DNA of 64,000 nt. Origin: Polynucleobacter sp. UB-Piko-W3 (GTDB taxonomy: Bacteria > Pseudomonadota > Gammaproteobacteria > Burkholderiales > Burkholderiaceae). The notes below the pieces were generated by a model. It saw only the letters and a program-made list of their open reading frames with translations, was not told the DNA's origin and made no database searches. Of the stretch, positions 55,878 to 64,000 are shown piece after piece (the stretch's first letter is position 1; each line of letters starts with the position of its first letter). Location of the stretch: NCBI RefSeq assembly GCF_018881635.1, contig NZ_JACVPY010000004.1, forward strand, positions 62,001 through 126,000, read 5' to 3'. Position numbers and translations under genes: made by a program.

Positions 55878-56947
55878 CAAAACCCTCAATATTGGTGATG
55901 GCTGGAGGTACTGGTGGGCATATCTTCCCAGGTCTTGCTGTCGCTGAATATTTGCGGATCTGTGGCTGGAATGTGTCATGGCTAGGAAATCAAAATGGTA
56001 TGGAATACCGTTTAGTGAAGTCTTGTGATTTTCCATTTGAGGCTATTGAGTTTGGCGGTTTACGTGGCAAAGGGCTCAAGGCTAAATTAATGCTGCCAAT
56101 GAATTTGATACGCGCTTGTTTTCAGAGTTGGAAGATCATGCGACGCTTAAAACCATCTGTAGTCTTAGGTATGGGTGGTTACATTACCTTCCCTGGCGGT
56201 TTAGTAACCAAATTATTAAAGCGTCCTTTAGTGTTGCATGAAGCTAACTCTGTAGCTGGCAGCGCTAATCAAGCCCTTGCCAGAATTGCAATGCGCACAT
56301 TAACCGGCTTCCCGAATACGATGGCGAATGCTGAGTGGGTAGGCAATCCGATTCGCGAAGAATTTGATCACATGCAAAAACCAGCTCTGCGTTACGAGCG
56401 GCGTCAAGGCCCTTTATCTATTTTGGTGGTGGGTGGCAGTTTAGGTGCGGCCGCTTTAAATGAAAATATTCCCGCAGCATTGAAATTGATTTCTAAAGAT
56501 GCGCGCCCTAAGGTCATTCATCAAGCAGGTGATAAGCATTTGGCTGACTTACAAAAGCGCTATGCTGATTTAGGGGTTGAGGCTGAGGTTCTTCCCTTTA
56601 TTGATGATATGCCCTCTGCGTACGCACAAGCAGACCTTGTGATTTGCCGTGCCGGAGCAATGACGGTGTCAGAGCTAGCTGCTTGTGGCGTTGCCTCTTG
56701 CTTAATTCCTTTTCCATTCGCAATTGATGATCATCAAACTGCTAATGCAAAATTTTTAGCTGATTCAAATGCAGCTATTTTATTGCCACAGCAAAATCTC
56801 AATCCACAAGATTTGGCATTGATGATTCAAAATTTTAATCGTGCGGACCTTAAAGAAATAGCCTTGCGTGCGCACGCTTTAGCTAAACCACATGCAACCT
56901 TGCGGGTGGCTGAGGTTTGCGCTGATTGTGCAGGAGTGGGCGTATGA
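55874..56947 (+). CDS. murG: UDP-GlcNAc:lipid I GlcNAc transferase MurG
   Basis: GT28 enzyme that makes lipid II. The 357 aa GT-B protein has [78 protein letters not shown] and [20 protein letters not shown] with [19 protein letters not shown]. The start is GTG at 55874, overlapping ftsW by 4 bp. Its stop overlaps the murC ATG. Confidence 0.97.
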   Translation: MTKPSILVMAGGTGGHIFPGLAVAEYLRICGWNVSWLGNQNGMEYRLVKSCDFPFEAIEFGGLRGKGLKAKLMLPMNLIRACFQSWKIMRRLKPSVVLGMGGYITFPGGLVTKLLKRPLVLHEANSVAGSANQALARIAMRTLTGFPNTMANAEWVGNPIREEFDHMQKPALRYERRQGPLSILVVGGSLGAAALNENIPAALKLISKDARPKVIHQAGDKHLADLQKRYADLGVEAEVLPFIDDMPSAYAQADLVICRAGAMTVSELAACGVASCLIPFPFAIDDHQTANAKFLADSNAAILLPQQNLNPQDLALMIQNFNRADLKEIALRAHALAKPHATLRVAEVCADCAGVGV

Positions 56948-58380
56948 AGCATATCGTGCAGCAAATCCATTTCATTGGCATTGGCGGTGCCGGCATGAGC
57001 GGCATAGCTGAAGTGTTGCTGAATTTAGGTTATCAAGTATCTGGATCTGATTTGGCTGAAGGTGTAGTAACCAAGCGCTTAAAGGAGTTAGGCGCAGTCA
57101 TTCATATTGGCCATGATCCTAAGAATATTGGTACTGCAGAAGCGGTGGTGATTTCTACTGCTGTAGCCGGAAATAACCCAGAGGTTCTAGCAGCGCGCGC
57201 AGCTAAGATTCCGGTGATTCAGCGGGCGGTGATGTTGGGTGAGTTAATGCGCCTAAAACAAGGTATTGCTATCGCTGGCACACACGGTAAAACTACCACA
57301 ACCAGCTTAGTCGCCTCTGTGCTAGCTGAAGGCGGCCTTGATCCAACCTTTGTCATTGGTGGCAAGTTGAATTCTGCAGGTGCTAATGCCCGCTTAGGTC
57401 GCGGAGATTTCATCGTGGTCGAAGCGGATGAATCTGATGCCTCATTCTTGCAGCTTTTCCCAGCCATGGAAGTAGTTACCAATATTGATGCAGATCATAT
57501 GGATACCTATCAGCATGATATGGCGAGATTGAAGCAAGCCTTCGTGCAATTTATTCAGCGTATGCCTTTTTATGGGGTAGCAGTGTTATGTATTGATGAT
57601 GCTAATGTGCGCGACATCATTCCATTTGTATCTCAGCCCGTGTTACGTTACGGGTTATCAGAAGATGCAGATATCAGAGCTAGTAATGTTCGCGCCGATG
57701 GCACGCGCATGCACTTTACAGTAGATCGTCGCACCGTTCGCAGGCATGGCAATAAACCTGGAACTTTAAATGTGACACTGAACTTGCCTGGTTTGCACAA
57801 TGTACGTAACGCCTTAGCTGCAATTGGTATTGCTACAGAACTAGGTGTTGGCGATGAGGCTATTACCAAAGCACTCTCTGAATTTAGCGGTGTTGGCCGT
57901 CGCTTCCAGCGTTATGGTGAAATCCCCTTGGCCTCTGGAGGCAGTTTTACATTAATCGACGATTATGGGCATCATCCAGTAGAGATGGCGGCAACCTTAG
58001 ACGCTGCTCGTGGTGCCTTCCCAGATCGTCGCTTGGTATTGGCGTTTCAGCCTCATCGATTCACCAGAACACGGGATTGTTTTGGGGAATTTGTACAGGT
58101 CCTCAGAAACTTTGATTCTTTGGTGTTAACCGAAGTTTATCCAGCCGGTGAGGCAAAGATTCCAGGTGCAGACGGTAAGAGTTTGATGAAGGCGGCGCTT
58201 GCAGAAGAGAAGGGTGCAAAGCGCTCCTTAAATTCTGCTGCGGTCGCCTTTGCAGCCAACATTACTGAGATGCCAGAAAAGTTATCGCAGGTGTTAAAAG
58301 ATGGCGATGTCTTAATTACGATGGGTGCAGGATCAATATCGGCGTTGCCGCATACCTTGGCGGAGGCAAAGAGTGTCTAA
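56944..58380 (+). CDS. murC: UDP-N-acetylmuramate:L-alanine ligase
   Basis: Adds L-Ala to UDP-MurNAc, the first peptide step. The 478 aa Mur ligase begins [20 protein letters not shown], has the P-loop [40 protein letters not shown] and [20 protein letters not shown]. The ATG at 56944 (GGAG upstream, ATGA overlap with murG) is preferred to a TTG six codons upstream. It overlaps the ddl start by 8 bp. Confidence 0.96.
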   Translation: MKHIVQQIHFIGIGGAGMSGIAEVLLNLGYQVSGSDLAEGVVTKRLKELGAVIHIGHDPKNIGTAEAVVISTAVAGNNPEVLAARAAKIPVIQRAVMLGELMRLKQGIAIAGTHGKTTTTSLVASVLAEGGLDPTFVIGGKLNSAGANARLGRGDFIVVEADESDASFLQLFPAMEVVTNIDADHMDTYQHDMARLKQAFVQFIQRMPFYGVAVLCIDDANVRDIIPFVSQPVLRYGLSEDADIRASNVRADGTRMHFTVDRRTVRRHGNKPGTLNVTLNLPGLHNVRNALAAIGIATELGVGDEAITKALSEFSGVGRRFQRYGEIPLASGGSFTLIDDYGHHPVEMAATLDAARGAFPDRRLVLAFQPHRFTRTRDCFGEFVQVLRNFDSLVLTEVYPAGEAKIPGADGKSLMKAALAEEKGAKRSLNSAAVAFAANITEMPEKLSQVLKDGDVLITMGAGSISALPHTLAEAKSV

Positions 58381-59386
58381 GTTAGATACAAGCCTTGGTG
58401 CGTGGGGTGATCGCGTGAAGTCTCAGCTATCCAAGTTGGATATCAAATCACTTGGGCGCGTTGGGGTACTATTAGGCGGCCGTTCTGGTGAGCGAGAGAT
58501 ATCTCTGATGTCGGGTAATGGAGTTTTGGAGGCTTTGCTCTCTAAAGGCGTGGATGCGCATGCATTTGATCCAGGCTTGCGTTGTCCAACAGAGCTAGCA
58601 AAAGAAAAATTTGATCGCGTATTTATTTCTTTGCATGGTCGCTATGGCGAAGATGGAACGATTCAAGGTTTATTGGATTTATTGAATCTACCTTATACCG
58701 GTAGCGGTGTATTGGCCTCTGCCTTAGCAATTGACAAGATTGCAACCAAACAAATTTGGCTAAGCAACGGTTTATCAACTCCAGAGTTTGAAGAGCTTAC
58801 TGCAGATAGTGACTGGAATGCAGTCGTTAAAAAATTAGGACTGCCTCTAATTGTTAAGCCAGCGCATGAGGGCTCTTCACTTGGCTTAACTAAGGTGAAG
58901 TCTGTAGATGAGTTACCTACTGCCTATGGACTTGCTGCAGGATTAGATAAAAAAGTGATTGCTGAGACTTGCATTGTGGGCGATGAGTTAACGTGCCCAT
59001 TAGTTGGTCAGGGCAACACAGCAGAAGCATTGCCGGTTATTAAAATTATTCCACCGCAAGCCAATTACGACTTTCATCATAAGTATTTCTCAAATGAAAC
59101 CCAATACTTGTGCCCCACTGGGCTTGCTCCTGAGGTCAATGAGCGCGTTCAAGCATTGGCTTTAGCTGCCTATAGAGCTTTGGGTTGCCGTACATGGGGC
59201 CGTGCTGATGTGATGCTAGATCAAAAAACTGGCAAACCTTACTTACTGGAGATGAATACTTCACCAGGTATGACTTCACATTCCTTGGTGCCAATGGCCG
59301 CTAAAGCTGCTAGGGTTAGTTATGCGGACTTGGTCTTGTGGTTACTCAATCAAACCATGCAACATAAAGAGGGCGCTACTGCATGA
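58373..59386 (+). CDS. ddl: D-alanine:D-alanine ligase
   Basis: ATP-grasp enzyme that makes D-Ala-D-Ala for MurF. The 337 aa protein has [60 protein letters not shown], and [20 protein letters not shown] followed by SPGMTSHSL. The start is GTG at 58373 with GGAGG seven bases upstream, inside the end of murC (GTGTCTAA). A longer frame that begins 16 codons earlier has no SD and is rejected. It is the DdlB-type position between murC and ftsQ. Confidence 0.94.
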   Translation: MSKLDTSLGAWGDRVKSQLSKLDIKSLGRVGVLLGGRSGEREISLMSGNGVLEALLSKGVDAHAFDPGLRCPTELAKEKFDRVFISLHGRYGEDGTIQGLLDLLNLPYTGSGVLASALAIDKIATKQIWLSNGLSTPEFEELTADSDWNAVVKKLGLPLIVKPAHEGSSLGLTKVKSVDELPTAYGLAAGLDKKVIAETCIVGDELTCPLVGQGNTAEALPVIKIIPPQANYDFHHKYFSNETQYLCPTGLAPEVNERVQALALAAYRALGCRTWGRADVMLDQKTGKPYLLEMNTSPGMTSHSLVPMAAKAARVSYADLVLWLLNQTMQHKEGATA

Positions 59387-60240
59387 GTACGCTTCTAGAC
59401 CGATTCGGAGATATCTTCTCTGTCATCATGTCTCCTCTTTGGAACCATGCTGAGCGCATGCAAAAGCTTAGTCGTTTCTTGATGCGCTGCCTCATTGTGA
59501 TGGTCGTAGTTGGAGTCTTGGTTTGGTTAAGTCAGAGGCCTGTGTTCACTTTGAAGCAAATTCAGGTGGAGCCTGTTGCTGGTCAAACACTTCAGCATGT
59601 TAATAAATCCCTCGTGAAGCGTCAGGTAATAGAAACCGTGCAAGGCAATTTCTTTAGTGTGCGTTTAGAGGATGTGAAACGGGGTTTCGAGAGTATGCCT
59701 TGGGTACGACACGCTAATGTCCGTAGAGTTTGGCCCAATGGATTGATTGTCAATATTGAAGAGCAAAGGCCATTTGCTACTTGGGGTGGAGAGGGCAGCA
59801 GTACTTTAATGAATTCACATGGCGAACTATTTGCCGGTCGTGTTTCAGAGATTGTGGATGACAAACACCTACTAGATTTTTCGGGTCCAGATGATGCTAG
59901 TAAAGAAGTGATGAGTCTTTATGAAAAGGCCAATAACTGGTTTAAACCTTGGAATGCTGAAGTCGTGAGTCTGGCATTAACTGAACGTTATGCCTGGCAT
60001 GTCAAGTTATCCAATGGAATCAAGGTGGAATTTGGACGTGATGAAGAAAGCTCTGATAAGAACTTAACTGAGGAACGGATTGCACGCCTATTTAAGTACT
60101 GGCCTCAAGTACAAGAGAAATGGGCAAATCGAATTGATGCAGTAGATCTACGCTATGTAAATGGTTTTGCAGTGCATCTTGCTTCTGGAAGTATGAAAAA
60201 GAATGACCTAGATGGAAAGAAAAGTGAGTTGAAGCAATGA
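59383..60240 (+). CDS. ftsQ: Cell division protein FtsQ
   Basis: 285 aa bitopic protein linking early and late divisome proteins. A cytoplasmic stretch of about 32 residues is followed by a transmembrane helix ([14 protein letters not shown]), then a POTRA domain ([20 protein letters not shown] ... [20 protein letters not shown] with [10 protein letters not shown]) and the beta domain. It overlaps ddl by 4 bp (ATGA), and ftsA starts 10 bp later. Confidence 0.95.
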   Translation: MSTLLDRFGDIFSVIMSPLWNHAERMQKLSRFLMRCLIVMVVVGVLVWLSQRPVFTLKQIQVEPVAGQTLQHVNKSLVKRQVIETVQGNFFSVRLEDVKRGFESMPWVRHANVRRVWPNGLIVNIEEQRPFATWGGEGSSTLMNSHGELFAGRVSEIVDDKHLLDFSGPDDASKEVMSLYEKANNWFKPWNAEVVSLALTERYAWHVKLSNGIKVEFGRDEESSDKNLTEERIARLFKYWPQVQEKWANRIDAVDLRYVNGFAVHLASGSMKKNDLDGKKSELKQ

Positions 60241-60249
60241 GGAATGTGA

Positions 60250-61479
60250 ATGAGCAAAGATAATCGCGACCTGCTGGTGGGTTTAGACATTGGAACTTCC
60301 AAGGTAGTTGCTTTGGTAGCAGAGTTAACTCCTGATGGTCAATTCAATGTAGTTGGCGTGGGACAAACAACATCTAAGGGTTTAAAAAAGGGTGTCGTCG
60401 TCAATATTGAGGCAACTGTTCAGTCGATTCAGAAGGCGCTAGAAGAGGCTGAAGTGATGGCTGATCGACAGATTGTTCAAGTCTTTACTGGCATTGCCGG
60501 AAATCATATTGTGAGCTTTAACTCGAGCGGTATGGTTGCAATACGTGACAAAGAAGTAGTTGCGGGTGATGTTGAGCGTGTATTAGAAACAGCTAAGGCG
60601 ATCAATATTCCAACCGATCAGCAAATTTTGCATATCCTAGTCCAGGAATTCATTATCGATGGCCAAGAGGATGTGCGTGAACCCATCGGCATGAGTGGTT
60701 TACGTTTAGAGGTGAAAGTTCATATCGTGACTGGCGCTGTCAGTGCCGCACAAAATATTGTGAAATGTGTCCGTCGTTGCGGTTTAGAAGTCAACGATTT
60801 AATTTTGCAGCCTTTGGCATCAAGCTTAGCCGTCCTCACCGATGATGAAAAAGAACTTGGTGTTGTTTTGGTTGATATTGGCGGGGGTACTACAGATATC
60901 GCCATTTATTTCCAAGGATCAATTCGTCATACAGCAGTGATTCCAATTGCAGGCGATCAAATTACTAACGATATTGCAATGGCATTGCGGACGCCAACGA
61001 TTGATGCGGAAGATTTGAAAATTGCACATGGAATAGCACGCCAAGAAATGGCTGATTCAGGTGCCATGATTGATGTTCCTGGGGTGGGAGACCGTGAGCC
61101 ACGTCCAATGTCTAAGCAAGCACTTGCCGCTGTGATTGAGCCACGTGTTGAAGAACTCTTTACTTTGGTGAGGGGTGTAGTGCGTGATTCTGGGTATGAA
61201 GATATGGTTTCTTCCGGAATTGTGCTCACTGGTGGAACTTCACTAATGCCGGGCATGGTTGAGCTAGCTGAACAAGTCTTTTTGAGACAAGCTCGAATTG
61301 GTACACCTGAATATCGTGGTCACTTACATGAAGTTCTTCGTAGTCCTAGATACGCTACTAGCATTGGTTTGCTAATGGAAGGCCAAGCGCAATTTTTGCG
61401 TGGTCGTCGTGCTTCTCAATCAGGTGCGCTGCAAGGAGTGATGTCGCGCATGAAGGAATGGTTTGCAGGAAATTTTTAA
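60250..61479 (+). CDS. ftsA: Cell division protein FtsA
   Basis: Actin-like ATPase that tethers FtsZ to the membrane. The 409 aa protein has DLLVGLDIGTSKVVALVAEL, LGVVLVDIGGGTTDIAIYFQ and SGIVLTGGTSLMPGMVELAE as nucleotide-binding motifs. A C-terminal amphipathic helix (LQGVMSRMKEWFAGNF) is the membrane-targeting sequence. It lies 9 bp after ftsQ and 47 bp before ftsZ. Confidence 0.97.
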   Translation: MSKDNRDLLVGLDIGTSKVVALVAELTPDGQFNVVGVGQTTSKGLKKGVVVNIEATVQSIQKALEEAEVMADRQIVQVFTGIAGNHIVSFNSSGMVAIRDKEVVAGDVERVLETAKAINIPTDQQILHILVQEFIIDGQEDVREPIGMSGLRLEVKVHIVTGAVSAAQNIVKCVRRCGLEVNDLILQPLASSLAVLTDDEKELGVVLVDIGGGTTDIAIYFQGSIRHTAVIPIAGDQITNDIAMALRTPTIDAEDLKIAHGIARQEMADSGAMIDVPGVGDREPRPMSKQALAAVIEPRVEELFTLVRGVVRDSGYEDMVSSGIVLTGGTSLMPGMVELAEQVFLRQARIGTPEYRGHLHEVLRSPRYATSIGLLMEGQAQFLRGRRASQSGALQGVMSRMKEWFAGNF

Positions 61480-61526
61480 GTTTTTCGTCGTCGTCAATGT
61501 AGTAAGTTATTTACCTAGGAGGGTAT

Positions 61527-62867
61527 ATGGAATTTGAAATGTTAGATCAAGATACAGCTGGCAAAACCATTATTAAAGTGGTTGGAGTCGGTGGGGCTGG
61601 TGGCAATGCTGTCCAGCATATGATTCGTCGCGGAGTGAATGGAGTAGAGTTCATTTGCATGAACACCGATGCTGGCGCCTTACAGCGTTCTGAGGCATCT
61701 GTGAATTTGCAACTGGGCTCTAGCGGATTAGGTGCTGGTGCAAAACCTGAAATTGGCGCAGCTTCTGCGCAAGAGGCGCGTGCTCGTATCGCTGATACTT
61801 TGCAAGGTGCTCACATGGTGTTCATCACTGCTGGCATGGGTGGTGGAACCGGTACTGGTGCAGCCCCAATCGTTGCTCAAGTGGCCAAAGAAATGGGTAT
61901 TTTAACTGTTGGCGTTATCAGCAAACCATTTGATTTTGAGGGCGTAAAGCGCTTAAAAGTTGCAGAAAATGGCGCTGCAGAGCTTGAGGCTTATGTTGAC
62001 TCATTGATTGTTGTTCTCAATGAAAAGCTCTTTGAAGTGATGGGTGAAGATGCTGAGTTTGATAAGGCCTTTGCTTGTGCTGATGATGTATTACATAACG
62101 CAGTCTCTGGTATTGCAGAAATCATCAATGTTCAAGGTTTGATCAACGTTGACTTCGAAGATGTGAAGACTGTGATGGGCGAGCAAGGTAAGGCCATGAT
62201 GGGTACAGCAACCGTTTCTGGTATGGATCGTGCTCGTTTGGCTGCTGAAGCTGCGGTTGCATCTCCACTACTAGAGGGCGTTGATTTATCTGGAGCGCGT
62301 GGCGTATTGGTGAATATTACTGCCAACCGTTCATTGAAATTATCTGAAACTCGCGAAGTCATGGCCGCCATTCGTGGCTATGCTGCTGATGATGCAACTG
62401 TGATCTTTGGCACTGTGTATGACGAAAGCTTGGGCGATGCATTGCGCGTGACTGTAGTTGCTACTGGCTTGAATAATCCGCAGGCCCGTCACAACCATCA
62501 GCCAGAAGTAGTGTGGAGACAGGCTACTGGTACTAGTGATGCAATGCCAACAATGGCTGACCTGAATACTTTTGCCCCTACTAGCGCTTCTGCTGCTATG
62601 AGCAAGGTAGGCTTGGATTCAGTGATGAGTGTTAGTGCAGGCATAGCCTCGACTAGTTCTGGCGTTACACCAGCAATGTCAGCGCCAGCAGCTAGTAGTG
62701 CCGTTAATTACAGTCAATATGATTTGCCGCGGGTATTCCGAAGTACCCGTGAGGCCTCTCCAGCACCAACTTTAGGTGCTGATAGCTCTCCTCAGGCCAA
62801 ATCCATGTTGGATAAAGGGGCTGATTACTATGAAATCCCAGCCTTTTTACGTAAACAAGCAGACTAA
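61527..62867 (+). CDS. ftsZ: Cell division GTPase FtsZ
   Basis: Tubulin homologue that forms the Z-ring. The 446 aa protein has VVGVGGAGGNAVQHMIRRGV, the tubulin signature GGGTGTG at residues 105-111, and NVDFEDVKTVMGEQGKAMMG with the catalytic Asp region. A long linker rich in Ser, Ala and Thr (about residues 325-430) leads to the C-terminal peptide YEIPAFLRKQAD, which binds FtsA and other partners. SD AGGAGG lies just upstream. The 47 bp gap before it may contain an extra promoter. Confidence 0.98.
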   Translation: MEFEMLDQDTAGKTIIKVVGVGGAGGNAVQHMIRRGVNGVEFICMNTDAGALQRSEASVNLQLGSSGLGAGAKPEIGAASAQEARARIADTLQGAHMVFITAGMGGGTGTGAAPIVAQVAKEMGILTVGVISKPFDFEGVKRLKVAENGAAELEAYVDSLIVVLNEKLFEVMGEDAEFDKAFACADDVLHNAVSGIAEIINVQGLINVDFEDVKTVMGEQGKAMMGTATVSGMDRARLAAEAAVASPLLEGVDLSGARGVLVNITANRSLKLSETREVMAAIRGYAADDATVIFGTVYDESLGDALRVTVVATGLNNPQARHNHQPEVVWRQATGTSDAMPTMADLNTFAPTSASAAMSKVGLDSVMSVSAGIASTSSGVTPAMSAPAASSAVNYSQYDLPRVFRSTREASPAPTLGADSSPQAKSMLDKGADYYEIPAFLRKQAD

Positions 62868-62886
62868 GTAAACCTCAATACAATAG

Positions 62887-62964
62887 GTAATTGCGAAATG
62901 CCAGCGCGGCGACCCTCCGGACGACGAATCCTGCGCTTGCGTTGGCATACTTACTAACAATTAC
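62887..62964 (+). ncRNA. GC-rich structured element between ftsZ and the peroxiredoxin gene
   Basis: ATGCCAGCGC (62898-62907) pairs with GCGTTGGCAT (62939-62948), ten pairs with one G-U. Outside it GTAATTG (62887-62893) pairs with CAATTAC (62958-62964). AGCGC (62902-62907 region) can also pair with GCGCT (62933-62937), which gives an alternative fold. The inner part is clearly richer in GC than its surroundings. It could be a leader element, a small RNA on either strand or a transcription stop. I do not recognise a known family. Confidence 0.4.
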
Positions 62965-62978
62965 TTATTGGAGATGTC

Positions 62979-63479
62979 ATGATTACTGTTGGACAAAAAT
63001 TACCGAACGCTACTCTTTATGAATTTTTTAATGAAGAGAGCGAAGGCTGCTCCTTGGGGCCAAATGCCTTTGAAGTTGAGAAGCTTGTCGCTGGCAAAAA
63101 AATTGTGATCTTTGCATTGCCTGGCGCATATACGCCAACCTGCTCTGCAAAGCATGTACCTGGATATGTTGAGCACTATGATGCGATTAAAGCAAAAGGT
63201 GTTGATGAGATCTGGTGTATTTCTGTGAATGACCCTTTCGTTATGGGCGCTTGGGGCCGCGATCAAAAAGTTGGCAAAAAGATTCGCATGATGGGTGATG
63301 GTAGTGGCGAGTTCACTAAAAAGATGGGTATAGAGCTGGACCTGACTGCTCGTGGTTTAGGTATGCGCTCAGATCGTTATGCCATGATTGTTGAGGACGG
63401 GGTAGTGAAATCTTTAGATCGCGAAGCTCCTGGTAAGTTTGAGGTGAGTGATGCTGCATCTATTTTGAAAAAACTGTAA
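62979..63479 (+). CDS. Peroxiredoxin (Prx5-type)
   Basis: 166 aa thioredoxin-fold peroxidase reducing H2O2 and alkyl hydroperoxides. The peroxidatic Cys is in VIFALPGAYTPTCSAKHVPG (PxxxTxxC motif). The family-typical VDEIWCISVNDPFVMGAWGR and MGDGSGEFTKKMGIELDL follow. WCISVND may carry the resolving or a second Cys. It starts with MITVGQKLPNATLY, with SD TTGGAGA. It lies between ftsZ and lpxC, a position I associate with betaproteobacteria. Confidence 0.92.
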   Translation: MITVGQKLPNATLYEFFNEESEGCSLGPNAFEVEKLVAGKKIVIFALPGAYTPTCSAKHVPGYVEHYDAIKAKGVDEIWCISVNDPFVMGAWGRDQKVGKKIRMMGDGSGEFTKKMGIELDLTARGLGMRSDRYAMIVEDGVVKSLDREAPGKFEVSDAASILKKL

Positions 63480-63528
63480 TTCGTACTAAGTCATTAGCTA
63501 ATACCCCCCTGAATTTAGAGACATCACC

Positions 63529-64000
63529 ATGATGAAACAGAGAACAATTGCCACTACAGTGAAAACTGTTGGCATTGGCTTGCACTCTGGCCGCAAGGTG
63601 ACCATTTCTATTAAGCCTGCACCGGCAAATTCAGGGGTTCAGTTTGTCCGTATTGATACTGCAGAGCAGTCGGTAGTTCCCGCCACTGCTTTAGCTGTCT
63701 GCGATACCAGGCTTGCATCAGTTATTCAGAAGGATGGTGTGCGCGTCTCAACCGTCGAACATTTGCTATCTGCTTGTGCTGGCCTTGGTTTGGATAATTT
63801 ATTGATTGAGCTTGACGATGAAGAAGTGCCCATCATGGATGGTAGCGCTGCTTCGTTCTTATTTTTAATTGAATCGGCTGGAATTGTTGAGCAAGATGTA
63901 GCGCGTCAGTATGTTGTGATTAAGAAGCCTGTTGAAGTGCGCGAGGGCGATAAGCTTGCGCGCTTAGAACCTTTCTTTGGATTTAAGTTAGATTTCACAA
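63529..64000 (+). CDS. lpxC: UDP-3-O-acyl-N-acetylglucosamine deacetylase, N-terminal part (cut by window edge)
   Basis: First committed enzyme of lipid A synthesis, a zinc deacetylase. The visible 157 codons show [40 protein letters not shown], the zinc His in [20 protein letters not shown], and [16 protein letters not shown]. The rest lies beyond the window. Two adjacent ATGs are possible (63529 and 63532). The first gives the usual M-x-KQRTI start. It follows the division cluster and peroxiredoxin gene. Confidence 0.95.
   Translation, partial: MMKQRTIATTVKTVGIGLHSGRKVTISIKPAPANSGVQFVRIDTAEQSVVPATALAVCDTRLASVIQKDGVRVSTVEHLLSACAGLGLDNLLIELDDEEVPIMDGSAASFLFLIESAGIVEQDVARQYVVIKKPVEVREGDKLARLEPFFGFKLDFT

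Noticed and set aside
62911..62932. Guanidine-II (mini-ykkC) riboswitch suggested by ACGACGA in the ftsZ-peroxiredoxin gap
   Set aside because: The two small hairpins with ACGR loops are not present, and the downstream gene is not a guanidine-related gene.
1..64000. CRISPR arrays, insertion sequences, prophage genes, rRNA
   Set aside because: No regularly spaced repeats, transposase, integrase, phage structural gene or rRNA sequence was found on reading both strands.

Overview
The window is a chromosomal segment of a betaproteobacterium of the Burkholderiaceae, most likely Polynucleobacter or a close relative. The basis is gene content and order, moderate GC by eye, short intergenic gaps and family variants such as the PVWY Qo motif in cytochrome b. 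This is inferred without any database search. Most of the window is conserved core genome, densely packed and often with ATGA, GTGA or TAATG start/stop overlaps. I saw no insertion sequence, prophage, CRISPR array or rRNA.

Layout. 1-747: the start of a TPR protein cut by the window edge, a probably frameshifted small ORF before it, and a structured AT-rich intergenic region. 748-3942: a glutamate/aspartate-type ABC importer (gltIJKL order). 3956-5578 (-): mscL and an HtrA-type protease. 5716-9691: cytochrome bc1 complex (petABC), sspA and sspB. 9709-9784: tRNA-Thr(TGT). 9797-14996: an accessory cluster of small, divergently arranged genes (methyltransferase, four glycosyltransferase-like proteins, zinc-ribbon membrane protein, 2OG-Fe(II) oxygenase), then an MFS transporter and a phasin. 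17202-24548 (-): hemA-prfA-prmC, a TPR/O-GlcNAc-transferase-like (SPINDLY-type) protein, grxD and rmuC. 24838-29386 (-): ung, an M61 peptidase, dsbC and a UbiH-family hydroxylase. 29421-30521: ychF. 30594-31632: a winged-helix protein divergent from a MASE1-like membrane protein. 31613-36251 (-): rpe-trpEGDC. 36301-38741: apaG, mltA and an enoyl-CoA hydratase. 38764-44438: an M20 amidohydrolase and the biotin genes (bioA-F-D on -, bioB divergent on +). 44449-45078: coq7. 45394-end: the complete dcw cluster, mraZ-rsmH-ftsL-ftsI-murE-murF-mraY-murD-ftsW-murG-murC-ddl-ftsQ-ftsA-ftsZ, then a peroxiredoxin and the 5' part of lpxC.

The dcw block makes peptidoglycan precursors from UDP-MurNAc to lipid II and supplies the divisome. 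It has a recognisable promoter and a 10-bp-period MraZ operator. MltA, MscL and the HtrA protease add envelope maintenance. The best candidate for something undescribed is the glycan/methyl/hydroxylase cluster beside tRNA-Thr. It may be linked functionally to the TPR glycosyltransferase inserted in the hemA-prfA-prmC-grxD operon and to the TPR protein at the left edge. Other points of interest are a GC-rich structured element between ftsZ and the peroxiredoxin gene, TGC-type inverted motifs around the phasin promoter, and a 37-codon membrane-peptide ORF head-to-head with mltA. No wholly new system can be proven from sequence alone.
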